Below are positions 35,291 to 44,655 of a DNA stretch of 63,452 bases, in pieces. The stretch lies in contig CAYLXL010000007.1 of NCBI GenBank assembly GCA_964387745.1, forward strand, positions 1 to 63,452. The letters run 5' to 3'. Positions within the stretch are counted from its first letter, which is position 1. Each line of letters opens with the position of its first letter. The notes below the pieces were generated by a model, which worked only from the letters and a program-made list of their open reading frames with translations, had not been told where the DNA came from and searched no databases. The stretch comes from JAGOUU01 sp964387745. GTDB lineage: Bacteria > Pseudomonadota > Gammaproteobacteria > JAGOUU01. The translations under genes were made by a program, and so were the position numbers.

Positions 35291-36478
35291 TTAGATAATA
35301 TTTAATTTTTTGCCTACTTTAGAGAAAGCATTAATCGCTTTATCTAAATGTTCTTTGGTTAATGCTGCTGACATTTGCGTTCTGATTCTGGCTTTACCTA
35401 ACGGCACTACTGGAAACGAAAAGCCAATGACATAAACGCCTTCTTTAAGTAACTCTTCTGCCATCAATGATGCAAGTTTGGCATCACCTAACATAACAGG
35501 AATAATAGGGTGATCACCAGGAACTAAGTCAAATCCTAACTTAGTCATTTGATTTCTGAAATATTTGCTATTGGCTTGTAAGTTTTTGCGTAATTCAGAA
35601 TTGCTTTCTAATAAGTCTAGTACTTTTATTGACGTGGCGGCAACTACAGGGATTAAACTATTAGAAAATAAATAAGGACGCGAACGTTGTCTTAGCCAAG
35701 TAATCAATTCTTTTTTACCAGAAGTGTAGCCACCAGATGCGCCACCTAATGCCTTGCCTAGAGTTCCAGTAATAATATCCACTCGACCCATCACGTCACA
35801 ATATTCATGACTACCACGACCGTTTTCTCCTAAAAAGCCAACAGCGTGTGAATCATCAACCATGACTAAAGCGCTATATTTATCTGCTAAATCACAAATA
35901 GCTTTTAGATTAGCAATAATGCCGTCCATAGAGAAAACACCATCAGTTGCAATTAATTTATACCGTGCACCTGCTTTATTGGCATCAATCAAATGCTGTT
36001 CTAGTTGCTCCATATTATTGTTTTCATAAACATATCTTTTGGCTTTACATAAACGTACGCCATCAATAATACTTGCGTGATTCAAGCTGTCAGAAATAAT
36101 GGCATCGTCACTCGTTAAAATAGTTTCGAATAAACCACCATTAGCATCAAAGCAGGAAGAGTATAATATAGTATCTTCCATACCTAAAAAGTTGCTTAAG
36201 CGTTGTTCTAATTGTTTATGAATATTATGTGTGCCGCAAATAAATCTTACAGAGGCCATACCATAGCCGTATTGTTCTAGAGCAGATTGACCTGCGTTGA
36301 TCAATTCTGGGCTGTCTGCTAAACCCAGATAATTATTAGCACATAAATTAATTAATGTATTATTGTTAACTTGCAGTTCGGCTTGTTGAGGGGTTAATAA
36401 TACACGTTCAGGTTTGAATAAACCGTCAGTTTTTAACTTGTCAATTTGATCAGATAAGTTTTGATAAAATCCATGCAT
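35291..36478 (-). CDS. kbl: 2-amino-3-ketobutyrate CoA ligase (glycine C-acetyltransferase)
   Basis: Kbl splits 2-amino-3-ketobutyrate with CoA into glycine and acetyl-CoA. The 395-residue PLP enzyme has NLCANNYLGLADSP, the DDSHAVGFLGENGRG motif and the PLP lysine in TGTLGKALGGASGGY. It is a relative of BioF (same fold, encoded on - at 22.8 kb), but IRFSFPVVPLGKARIRTQ-type ends and the tdh partner identify it as Kbl. Confidence 0.97.
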   Translation of the reverse strand: MHGFYQNLSDQIDKLKTDGLFKPERVLLTPQQAELQVNNNTLINLCANNYLGLADSPELINAGQSALEQYGYGMASVRFICGTHNIHKQLEQRLSNFLGMEDTILYSSCFDANGGLFETILTSDDAIISDSLNHASIIDGVRLCKAKRYVYENNNMEQLEQHLIDANKAGARYKLIATDGVFSMDGIIANLKAICDLADKYSALVMVDDSHAVGFLGENGRGSHEYCDVMGRVDIITGTLGKALGGASGGYTSGKKELITWLRQRSRPYLFSNSLIPVVAATSIKVLDLLESNSELRKNLQANSKYFRNQMTKLGFDLVPGDHPIIPVMLGDAKLASLMAEELLKEGVYVIGFSFPVVPLGKARIRTQMSAALTKEHLDKAINAFSKVGKKLNII

Positions 36479-36565
36479 AAAAGAATATGTTTTTGTTAGG
36501 TAATAAAATTTTGACGAGTATAGCAGACTGAAGAGTATTTTTGAACTAGATTGGAGAAGTTAACT

Positions 36566-36593
36566 TCGCTAAAGCAATCCTTTGTTTTAGCGA
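36566..36593 (-). terminator. Terminator of the outer-membrane barrel gene
   Basis: TCGCTAAA (36566-36573) and TTTAGCGA (36586-36593) form an 8-bp perfect stem, extended inward by a G-T and a C-G pair. It starts 13 bp after the stop of the - gene at 36606. A run of Ts is weak on that strand. Confidence 0.55.
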
Positions 36594-36605
36594 GAATATT
36601 AATTG

Positions 36606-37208
36606 CTAGAAGTCATATTTAAAAACAAGATTTACGCCTAGCATACGAGGTGCGTCTATTATACTTCCTTGTCCTTGAAGATTTATAGTTGTATTAAATT
36701 TTTCGGTAAATTGATATTGCGCGCCAATCTTTGCTCTTCCTTGTAGTGCCTGAGATTGAGACTTGTAGCTTCCGGTTAATCCATAATTTAAATAACGTGG
36801 TGCTTTTATAGAAGTTTTTTCATTCAACAATCCAAGACCAACACCAGTAATAATGTTCATGCGATCAGTGACTGCAAAACGTCGATTAGCATCAACATAG
36901 GAATTATAAAACTTATGTTCATAATCAAGATATATTGTTTGTGGTCCTCGACTAATCGCCATGCCACCTGTTATTGGGAAAGCATAACTGAAGCCTGACT
37001 CATAGAAGTACTGACCATAATCTATACCACCAGTTAAATTTAAAGTGTCATATTTTTCTTTCCAGTTGCTATTGAATCTGTGCATGGATAAGACACCCGT
37101 TTCCCCTCCGGCTAAAATATAATACTTACCTGGATTGGCAAATCCTAAATTGATCGAGCTAAGTATAATAAAGAATAGAGTGAAGATTTTTTTTGTAAGT
37201 GAATGCAT
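36606..37208 (-). CDS. Small outer-membrane beta-barrel protein
   Basis: I do not recognise the exact family. The 200-residue protein has a signal peptide (KKIFTLFFIILSSINLGFA, cleavage near ANP) and then alternating strands such as KYYILAGGETGVLSM, TLNLTGGIDYGQYFYESGFSYAF, GRAKIGAQYQFTEKFNTTINLQGQGS and MLGVNLVFKYDF. The last residue is Phe, the usual BAM recognition end. This fits an eight-stranded OmpA/OmpX-type barrel. Function unknown. Confidence 0.75.
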   Translation of the reverse strand: MHSLTKKIFTLFFIILSSINLGFANPGKYYILAGGETGVLSMHRFNSNWKEKYDTLNLTGGIDYGQYFYESGFSYAFPITGGMAISRGPQTIYLDYEHKFYNSYVDANRRFAVTDRMNIITGVGLGLLNEKTSIKAPRYLNYGLTGSYKSQSQALQGRAKIGAQYQFTEKFNTTINLQGQGSIIDAPRMLGVNLVFKYDF

Positions 37209-37539
37209 GTTGAGTAGTGCTCATAATTATTGCTGAATTTGGGCGTATTGTACCGTGCAAAACATATTTGTACAGAATTATCTGGTGAGTTCTAGACCAC
37301 CCTACCTTCCTGCCTTCTTACCTTCCTACATTGGCATCCTGAAGTAGCTAAGGTCATCTAAGATAGCGTTTTGAATTTATACGGCTATACACGTAACGCC
37401 ATGATTTTAAAGGGAAAAATTAAAATATAATTTTATTAAGCCTACCAAGTAAAGTCTAGCTATAATCTTAGCAGTGTACTATAATATGCACTTTTAGCTT
37501 ATTAAATATTATTAAGTATAGGAAACATACCACAAACTG
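37209..37539. other. 331-bp stretch without a gene
   Basis: The gap separates the barrel gene (-) from the ABC exporter (+). It holds a short CCTTCC-rich tract (about 37302-37328, CCTACCTTCC, TGCCTTC, ACCTTCC) and two TATAAT-like hexamers (37461-37466 and 37480-37485) that could be -10 boxes of the exporter. No -35 box with correct spacing is clear. I see no small gene. Confidence 0.5.
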
Positions 37540-39315
37540 ATGAAAAGACTCCCCTCTACCATTACTGGACTTAGTTTTTACTTCTACAAAAAGCAGCCAA
37601 TATCCTTTTTCTTATTCTTTATAGCGCCTCTAGTGTTGATCTTAGATTCAACTGTAATTCCTTATGCGCTTAAAATGGTGATTGATGCGGTTGAGGGGAA
37701 TAGCGACAAACAGAATATTTTTCAAGTAATTAAACCAGCAGTTATTTTGGGTTCAACGGCGTGGATTGCTTTGATCTTATTGATTAGACTGCAAAATTGG
37801 TGGCAGGCTTATGTTGTCCCTCAGTTTCAAGCTGATATTAGGATGACAGTTTTAGATTACGTTACTAATCATTCTTATCAATATTTTTGCAATAAATTTA
37901 CAGGCACTTTATCTAACAAGATTAATGATTTAGCGGTTGCTATGGAAACCTTGAGACTTACTGTCACATGGAACATTATCGCTACTTGTATAGTAACTCT
38001 TGCTGCTATCATCGCTATGATGACAATAAATTTAACATTCTCGTTAATCATGCTGGTGTGGATTGTCATCAGCATGCTTATTATCATTGTTAAAGCTAAA
38101 AAGGTTAATGATATTGCTGAAATTAACGCTGATAATCAAAGTGATCTAGGTGGTGTTTTTGTAGATATATTAAGTAATATTATTCCTGTTAAATTATTTG
38201 CTAAACAAAATTATGAAAAAAGTCTTGCGCAAGAAACCCAAGATATCGAAAAGTTAAGTAATAAAAGGTTAATACTAGCTGCTAATATTTATCGTTGGTG
38301 GATTGATATACCTGTTACCATTATGATGGGGGTCATGCTTTATTCACTTATTTATTACTGGCAACAAGACAGGATTACCACTGGTGATTTTGTGTTTGTT
38401 ATTAATAGTTCTTTTATTATCATTAATCAATTTTGGTATTTTAGCCAAGCATTAACAGAGTTATTTCGTGTGGTTGGTACTATTCGTCAGTCATTACAGT
38501 TAATCCAACATCCATTTGATATCGTTAATATACCTGGTGCTAAAGAATTACATGTTTCTGAGGGTAAGATAGAATTCAAGAATGTTACATTCCATTATAA
38601 TAAAGGCACAAAATTATTTAACAATAAGAATATTATTATTAATCCTGGTGAAAGAGTAGGGTTAGTGGGTTATTCTGGTAGTGGTAAAAGTTCTTTTGTT
38701 AATCTTATATTAAGATTTTTCGATGTGGAATCGGGTGTGATTACGATTGATGGTCAGAATATTGCCGAAGTTACGCAAGAAAGTCTAAGACATAATATTT
38801 CTATGATCCCGCAAGACACTACATTGTTCCATCGCACAGTGTTTGAAAATATTAAATATGGTGATCAAGCTGCGACCGATGAGCAAGTATACGAAGCGTC
38901 AAAAAAAGCCCATTGTCATGAATTCGTTACTAAGTTACCTGAAGGTTACAATACTATTGTTGGTGAGCGGGGAGCAGCGCTTTCAGGGGGGCAACGTCAG
39001 CGTATTGCTATTGCTCGTGCTATGTTAGAAAACGGTAAGATTCTTATTCTTGATGAAGCTACTTCTGCTTTAGATACAGTTACAGAAAAAATGATCCAAG
39101 AAAGTTTAAAGTTATTAATGGAAAACCGTACTACTATTGTTATTGCCCATAGGTTATCAACTTTATTAGATATGGATAGAATTCTTGTATTTGATGGTGG
39201 CAAAATTATTGAAGATGGAAGCCATGATGAATTATTAAATCAAAATGGCCATTATGCTAAACTTTGGGCTAGTCAAGTAGGTGGCTTCTTACAAGACGGT
39301 AAAGATGAAAATTAG
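37540..39315 (+). CDS. ABC transporter, exporter type (fused permease-ATPase)
   Basis: The 591-residue protein has a six-helix exporter permease (about 1-325) and a C-terminal ATPase: Walker A GYSGSGKSS, Q-loop MIPQDTTLFH, signature LSGGQRQRIAIARAM, Walker B ILILDEATSALD and switch IAHRLSTLL. It is an MsbA-like half-transporter that should work as a homodimer. Such proteins move lipids, peptides or drugs. The next gene encodes a lipid-desaturase-like protein, which hints at lipid traffic, but the spacing of 80 bp leaves cotranscription open. Substrate unknown. Confidence 0.93.
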   Translation: MKRLPSTITGLSFYFYKKQPISFFLFFIAPLVLILDSTVIPYALKMVIDAVEGNSDKQNIFQVIKPAVILGSTAWIALILLIRLQNWWQAYVVPQFQADIRMTVLDYVTNHSYQYFCNKFTGTLSNKINDLAVAMETLRLTVTWNIIATCIVTLAAIIAMMTINLTFSLIMLVWIVISMLIIIVKAKKVNDIAEINADNQSDLGGVFVDILSNIIPVKLFAKQNYEKSLAQETQDIEKLSNKRLILAANIYRWWIDIPVTIMMGVMLYSLIYYWQQDRITTGDFVFVINSSFIIINQFWYFSQALTELFRVVGTIRQSLQLIQHPFDIVNIPGAKELHVSEGKIEFKNVTFHYNKGTKLFNNKNIIINPGERVGLVGYSGSGKSSFVNLILRFFDVESGVITIDGQNIAEVTQESLRHNISMIPQDTTLFHRTVFENIKYGDQAATDEQVYEASKKAHCHEFVTKLPEGYNTIVGERGAALSGGQRQRIAIARAMLENGKILILDEATSALDTVTEKMIQESLKLLMENRTTIVIAHRLSTLLDMDRILVFDGGKIIEDGSHDELLNQNGHYAKLWASQVGGFLQDGKDEN

Positions 39316-39395
39316 AAGCATAGCCAGCGTCAACGTATAAAATTTAACTGCAATTAGTTTAATTTTGATTATCTAGTTGATATGTAACTATACTC

Positions 39396-40205
39396 ATGCA
39401 GATGAGTATCATAGTATTTATTCTTTTGTATGGAGACTCGTTAAAACTAAAAAATAATTATAAAAATATGTTAGATCAAAAAATCCAAGAATTTAATAAA
39501 GCGATGCAACGGTATAACAATAATATTTTCTATAATAAGCTTGGTATATTTGTTGCATTCGGAGTTGTTGCCCTGCAATTCTTTTGTTTGATTAAGCTAT
39601 TAATGGGTTTTTCTTATTCAGGGATGCCGCAAATATTCAGTTTATTTTTTATATTTATCTTAGCCTTTGTATTTACAGATTTTATAAATGGCATAGTACA
39701 TATGATTATAGACAATAGTACTAACTATACTTCTATAGTTGGCCCACTAATAGCTGCTTTTCATTTACATCACAAACAGCCAATATATAGAACAATGCAT
39801 CCGCTTAAGGTATATTTTTACGAATCGGGAGCAAAAAATTGGTTGCTGATATATTTATTAGTTTTAGTATTTTTAGAACATAAATCAGTTTGTTCTTGGG
39901 AAACAAATTTTTTTCTAGTAAGTGTGGCTATTTTATCATCTCTAGCAGAACTCTCTCATTACTGGTGTCATAATGCCAAGAAGAAAAACACTATAATAAG
40001 CAAGTTACAAAAGTATGGTATTTTATTATCAAAAGACCATCACAAGCATCATCATATGTCAGATAATATAAATTATGCATTCTTAAATGGTATGAGTGAT
40101 CCATTAATAAACATCATTGCCTCGTATTTATTTAATGGGTATAAGAATAATGCTGACTTGCATGGATTAGCATACGATGGAGTACAAACAAAAAACAGGA
40201 GTTAA
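39396..40205 (+). CDS. Kua/CarF-like lipid desaturase domain protein
   Basis: The 269-residue membrane protein has His-rich motifs spread over predicted helices: DFINGIVHMIIDN, FHLHHKQPIYRTMHP, AELSHYWCHNA and KDHHKHHHMSDNINYAFLNGMSDPLIN. This pattern is the Kua/TMEM189-type lipid desaturase domain, whose members CarF and TMEM189 introduce the vinyl-ether double bond of plasmalogens. The first 24 residues (MQMSIIVF...) fit poorly; an in-frame ATG at 39468 (MLDQKIQEF) is an alternative start. No good ribosome site precedes either. Assignment to the desaturase family is firm; the plasmalogen activity is inferred. Confidence 0.85.
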   Translation: MQMSIIVFILLYGDSLKLKNNYKNMLDQKIQEFNKAMQRYNNNIFYNKLGIFVAFGVVALQFFCLIKLLMGFSYSGMPQIFSLFFIFILAFVFTDFINGIVHMIIDNSTNYTSIVGPLIAAFHLHHKQPIYRTMHPLKVYFYESGAKNWLLIYLLVLVFLEHKSVCSWETNFFLVSVAILSSLAELSHYWCHNAKKKNTIISKLQKYGILLSKDHHKHHHMSDNINYAFLNGMSDPLINIIASYLFNGYKNNADLHGLAYDGVQTKNRS

Positions 40206-40206
40206 C

Positions 40207-40908
40207 ATGTTAAAATTATATCAATTCCCGCGCCCAAAGAATTCACTCAGTCATAGTCATTATTGTACAAAATTAGAGTTGTATCTAAAAATGGCACAAA
40301 TTCCTTATGAAAATATATATACTTTAGATTTTTCGAGAAATCCAAAAAAACAGATGCCTTATATAGAATTAGATAATATTATTCTTGGGGATTCTAGTTT
40401 CATTATTGATAAATTAGTAAGCAAGTTTGGTGATAAGGTTGATTTTTGGTTAACAGCAGAACAAAAAGCGGTCGCAAAATCTTTCCAAAGGTTATTAGAA
40501 AATCATCTTTCTATAATTATGATGTATTTTCGATGGGTTTATCCACAAGGATGGAAGCAGTTTAAAGAAATCATATTTGCTAAAGCACCAAAAATTGTTA
40601 AATTTCTAGTTGCTAATAGATTAGGCAAGAAAATCTCTCGACGTTTGGAGCAACAAGCAGCCATAAGAACATTTTCTATCGATGAATTATTAAATCGTGC
40701 TCAAGTTGATCTTGATGCTCTATCAGATTACCTTGGTGATAAACCATACATTTTTGGCGATAAACCTTCTTCGCTCGATGCTTTGCTCTTTGGTGTATTT
40801 GGTACAATAGTATTTGTTAATATTAATACACCTTTAAAAGAGTTAGCGGGTAAATATCCTAATTTAAAAAGACATTCTGAGAATATGCTTAAAAGATATT
40901 ATGCATAG
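40207..40908 (+). CDS. Glutathione S-transferase fold protein (metaxin/FAX-like)
   Basis: The 233-residue protein has an N-terminal thioredoxin-like GST module (KLYQFPRPKNSLSHSHYCTKLELYLKM, then KKQMPYIELD with the cis-Pro) and a C-terminal helical GST domain (LGDKPYIFGDKPSSLDALLFG). This arrangement with the S.S-YC..LE.. active region resembles the metaxin / failed-axon-connections subgroup. The start at 40207 has CAGGAG just upstream; an earlier ATG at 40177 overlaps the desaturase gene. The stop of that gene touches this ribosome site, so the two are coupled. Confidence 0.88.
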   Translation: MLKLYQFPRPKNSLSHSHYCTKLELYLKMAQIPYENIYTLDFSRNPKKQMPYIELDNIILGDSSFIIDKLVSKFGDKVDFWLTAEQKAVAKSFQRLLENHLSIIMMYFRWVYPQGWKQFKEIIFAKAPKIVKFLVANRLGKKISRRLEQQAAIRTFSIDELLNRAQVDLDALSDYLGDKPYIFGDKPSSLDALLFGVFGTIVFVNINTPLKELAGKYPNLKRHSENMLKRYYA

Positions 40909-40980
40909 ATGAATAGGGTTGGGTGAAGAAATAAATTTAAATATTTGAGCTTAAACAGCCACTATGTCACAATACAGCCC

Positions 40981-43239
40981 ATGAATATGATCAATAATTC
41001 AAGTTTAGCTTTTATAACTAATGATTTAAATCAGGCACAATATGATGCTGTAACGGCATCTCCGGGTAATCTTTTAATTCTAGCCGGTGCCGGTAGTGGT
41101 AAAACGCGTGTGCTGGTGCATCGTATAGCGTGGTTGATTCGACAAGAACAAGTTTCTCCGCACGCTATTTTAGCGGTGACTTTTACCAATAAAGCTGCTA
41201 AAGAAATGCAGCACCGCATAGAGCAATTATTAGGTATCTCAGTAAGAAGTTTGTGGATAGGTACATTTCATGGTTTAGCTCATAGGCTACTAAGAATTCA
41301 CTGGCAATTAGCAGGCTTGCCGCAAACTTTTCAAATTTTAGATAGCGATGATCAATTAAGAATTATCAAAAAAATTCAAAAAGAATTAAATATTGATGAT
41401 CAGCATTTTCCACCTAAACAAACGCAGTATTATATTAATAATCAAAAAGATGAAGGACGTCGTTACAAAGATCTTGAGTATACAAGTGATCGCAGTAAAA
41501 AATACTTACAAGAAATTTATAAAGTCTATGAGCAGCAATGTCAGCAATTAGGTTTGGTTGACTTTGCTGAGATTATATTAAGAACTAAAGATTTATTAAT
41601 TAATAACCACGAATTAAGACAACATTACCAAAATAGATTTAAGCATATTTTAGTTGATGAGTTTCAAGATACTAATGGCCTACAGTACCAATGGCTAAGA
41701 TTATTTTACAATCCTGAACATATTAATTATTTTACCATGGTAGGTGATGATGATCAGTCTATCTATGGATGGCGTGGTGCTAAAGTAGAAAATATTAAGA
41801 AATTTTCACATGATTATAAAAACAGTAAAGTTATACGTTTAGAGCAAAACTATCGTTCAACAGCAACAATATTGACCGCTGCCAATAACCTTATTAGTAA
41901 TAATAAGAATCGCATGGGTAAAGATTTATGGACGGACGGCAAACAAGGGGATTTAATTACTGTCTATCAGGCATTCAATGATATCGATGAAGCTAGATTT
42001 GTAGTCGAACAAGTCAAAAACCTTCATCGTCAAGGTGTGCCTTTGAGTGATATGGCCATTCTTTATCGTGCCAATCATCAATCAAGACAGTTTGAAGAGC
42101 AATTATTGCGTGCTCGAATCTCATATAAGATTTATGGCGGTCAGCGTTTCTTTGAGCGTGCAGAGATTAAAGACGCTCTTGCTTATTTGAGAATCATGGT
42201 CAATCCATTTGATGATTCTGCTTTTGATCGGATTATTAATTGGCCAACCCGTGGGATTGGTAAACAGAGTCTAGATGTTATAACAGCTTATGCGAGAGAT
42301 AATAATTTAAGTCTCTGGCAATCACTACAAAATATTATTAGTCAAGATTTATTAAAAAACAAAGCTAAAAGCTCTGTGATGGGTTTTGTTGATTTGATTA
42401 AATCTTTCAATGATTATAGCAAAAGTAATAACTTACCAAGGTTAGTTGAGCATGTACTTAATGCTAGCGGTTTACGTGATTATTATTTTAAAGAAGAAAA
42501 AGGTAAAGTAAAAAGCAGGGTTGAAAACTTAGATGAATTAATTACTGCTTGTTCTATTTTTGAACAAGAGTTTTCTATGGGCATGACAGCGTTAGGCAGT
42601 ACTGGTGTCGATATGCAGGTAACGTCATTACAAGCCTTTTTGGCGCACACAGTATTAGAATCCGGAGAGATCCAAGAGGATAAAGAACAGGCCGATAACT
42701 TGAATCTGATGACTATCCATACTGCCAAAGGCCTAGAATTCAAAGTTGTTTTCTTGGTTGGTTTAGAAGAAAAATTGTTTCCGCATGAAATGTGTTTGGG
42801 GGATGATGATCAAGTATTTGAAGAGCGTCGGCTTTGCTATGTGGGGATAACGCGAGCAAAAGAAAAATTATATTTAAGCTATTGTGAAGTCAGACGAATG
42901 CGTGGTGATGATCGGTATAATCTGCCTTCACGCTTTATAAAAGAGCTACCGAAAGAATTATTAAAGCAAGAGCAAGTTACGACAACTATAAGAAGTCCTA
43001 GTGGTTATCAGTCAAACAGTAGTTACACTAATAATAGTAATAGTTATTCGAGTGTTAAATCTATTCAAGATCCAACAGCTAAGTATAAATTAGGCCAGAT
43101 GGTTAAGCATGGTGTATTTGGTTCGGGTGTTATTATTTCTTCTGAGGGACAGGGAGAGAAAGCGCGGGTTCAGGTTAAGTTTGACAAACATGGTATAAAA
43201 TGGTTAATTGCAGAAGTTGCAAAGTTAGAGATCATGTAA
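40981..43239 (+). CDS. uvrD: DNA helicase II, UvrD
   Basis: UvrD is the superfamily 1A helicase used in mismatch and nucleotide-excision repair. It has NQAQYDAVTA, Walker A AGAGSGKT, TFTNKAAKEM (motif Ia), DEFQDTN (motif II), GDDDQSIYGWRGA (motif III), QNYRS (motif IV), HTAKGLEF (motif V) and VGITRAKEKL (motif VI). The C-terminal Tudor-like tail ending in HGVFGSGVI..VKFDKHGIKWL separates UvrD from Rep. I chose the ATG at 40981; a TTG at 40945 gives a non-conserved extension. 752 residues is close to the usual length. Confidence 0.96.
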   Translation: MNMINNSSLAFITNDLNQAQYDAVTASPGNLLILAGAGSGKTRVLVHRIAWLIRQEQVSPHAILAVTFTNKAAKEMQHRIEQLLGISVRSLWIGTFHGLAHRLLRIHWQLAGLPQTFQILDSDDQLRIIKKIQKELNIDDQHFPPKQTQYYINNQKDEGRRYKDLEYTSDRSKKYLQEIYKVYEQQCQQLGLVDFAEIILRTKDLLINNHELRQHYQNRFKHILVDEFQDTNGLQYQWLRLFYNPEHINYFTMVGDDDQSIYGWRGAKVENIKKFSHDYKNSKVIRLEQNYRSTATILTAANNLISNNKNRMGKDLWTDGKQGDLITVYQAFNDIDEARFVVEQVKNLHRQGVPLSDMAILYRANHQSRQFEEQLLRARISYKIYGGQRFFERAEIKDALAYLRIMVNPFDDSAFDRIINWPTRGIGKQSLDVITAYARDNNLSLWQSLQNIISQDLLKNKAKSSVMGFVDLIKSFNDYSKSNNLPRLVEHVLNASGLRDYYFKEEKGKVKSRVENLDELITACSIFEQEFSMGMTALGSTGVDMQVTSLQAFLAHTVLESGEIQEDKEQADNLNLMTIHTAKGLEFKVVFLVGLEEKLFPHEMCLGDDDQVFEERRLCYVGITRAKEKLYLSYCEVRRMRGDDRYNLPSRFIKELPKELLKQEQVTTTIRSPSGYQSNSSYTNNSNSYSSVKSIQDPTAKYKLGQMVKHGVFGSGVIISSEGQGEKARVQVKFDKHGIKWLIAEVAKLEIM

Positions 43240-43392
43240 TCCATTGATTTTAATGAGTATTATTGTGGGTTTTGAAGATTGTAATTGACTTTTACTACCC
43301 TATGTGGTCATATATCAGATTCGGGTTTTAGATATCACACACTAATACCCATAATAAATTCTATAGTTTTAAATATACATATCCATATTCAT

Positions 43393-44655
43393 ATGAAAAA
43401 AAATAATTTATTTATGCGCTTGCGTTCAGCTCCTATGTGGCAAAAGATTATCGCTGGTTTAGTATTAGGGATTGTAACTGGAGTGACTTTTGGTGCTCGA
43501 ACAGAGGTATTAAAGCCTATAGGCGATGCATTTTTAAATGCTTTGCATATGATTATTGTGCCGGTTATTTTAAGTGCAGTAGTTACAGCAGTTACTTCTG
43601 TTGCAGATTTCTCGCAGATGCGTCGAGTGACTACCAAAGCATTTGTTATTTATTTAGGCTTTTTGTTGGTGGCCACATTATTAGCTATTTTCGTGGGTAA
43701 CCTGTTTCAGCCTGGAGTAGGAATTAGTATGCCGTCTGTTGATCCGATGGCTATACAGATACCTGTAACACCACCAAACGCTTTACAAATCTTAGTTGCA
43801 ATGATTCCGAGCAATCCATTTGCGGCGTTTGTGGATGCAAATATTTTACAAATAGTCGTGTTTGGTATTATCTTAGGAATAGCAATTAATTTGTCTGGTG
43901 AACAGGGTAAACCATTGGCTACTTTATTTGCATCTATGTCGAAAGTTTCCATGTATCTTACACAAATCATTATGTATTTTGCACCGATAGGTGTGTATGC
44001 ATTAATTGCATGGACTTTTGGTCAATTTGGTTTATCAGCATTATTGCCTTTAGTAAAATTTATTGTCGCTTTGCTTGTAACATGTCTTTTACTTGTAGGT
44101 TTAGTGTATGGACTGATCTCAATGGTGTACTTGCGAAAATCAATTTTGCATTTTTTTAGTAAGATCTCACCGGCGATTACTTTTGCTATTAGTACAACTA
44201 GTAGTGGCGCAACATTGCCTGTGTCTATCAAGTGCGCAGAAGAGGGGCTGAAAGTACCATCAGCGATAGCTAATTTTATGCTGCCATTAGGCTGTAATTT
44301 TAATTTAGCTGGGCTTGCTATTTATTTAACGCTCGCAGTAATATTCACTGCAAATGTAACAGGAGTAGTGTTAGAACCTGCAAGTTATATTACTTTAATT
44401 TCTACAGTAATATTGACTACCATGGGAGCAGGGGCGATACCTGGTTCTGGTATAGTTGTGATGAGTGCAGTTATATCTACTATGGGCCTGCCCTTGGTTG
44501 CATTACCGTTGATTGCCGGTATCGATAGAATCAATGATATGATTCAAACTGCTACTAATGTCATTAGTGACATTTTTGCAGCTCATTTAGTCGCAGAATC
44601 TGAGATGCAAACAATAACTAGGACAGAAGATATACTAGCAGCAGAACAGATATGA
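43393..44655 (+). CDS. Dicarboxylate/amino acid:cation symporter
   Basis: The 420-residue membrane protein belongs to the DAACS family (GltP/DctA type), which imports glutamate, aspartate or C4-dicarboxylates with Na+ or H+. It has WQKIIAGLVLGIVTG, the serine-rich reentrant motif TTSSGATLPVS, and MLPLGCNFNLAG followed by helix 8 (GSGIVVMSAVI). The ATG at 43393 gives a proper N-terminus; a TTG at 43285 would add 36 residues of unlike composition. Substrate cannot be told from sequence. It overlaps cca by 4 bp. Confidence 0.93.
   Translation: MKKNNLFMRLRSAPMWQKIIAGLVLGIVTGVTFGARTEVLKPIGDAFLNALHMIIVPVILSAVVTAVTSVADFSQMRRVTTKAFVIYLGFLLVATLLAIFVGNLFQPGVGISMPSVDPMAIQIPVTPPNALQILVAMIPSNPFAAFVDANILQIVVFGIILGIAINLSGEQGKPLATLFASMSKVSMYLTQIIMYFAPIGVYALIAWTFGQFGLSALLPLVKFIVALLVTCLLLVGLVYGLISMVYLRKSILHFFSKISPAITFAISTTSSGATLPVSIKCAEEGLKVPSAIANFMLPLGCNFNLAGLAIYLTLAVIFTANVTGVVLEPASYITLISTVILTTMGAGAIPGSGIVVMSAVISTMGLPLVALPLIAGIDRINDMIQTATNVISDIFAAHLVAESEMQTITRTEDILAAEQI

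Noticed and set aside
43285..43392. Upstream extension of the dicarboxylate symporter
   Set aside because: It starts with TTG and codes a His/Ile-rich stretch unlike the family N-terminus; MKKNNLF at 43393 is better.
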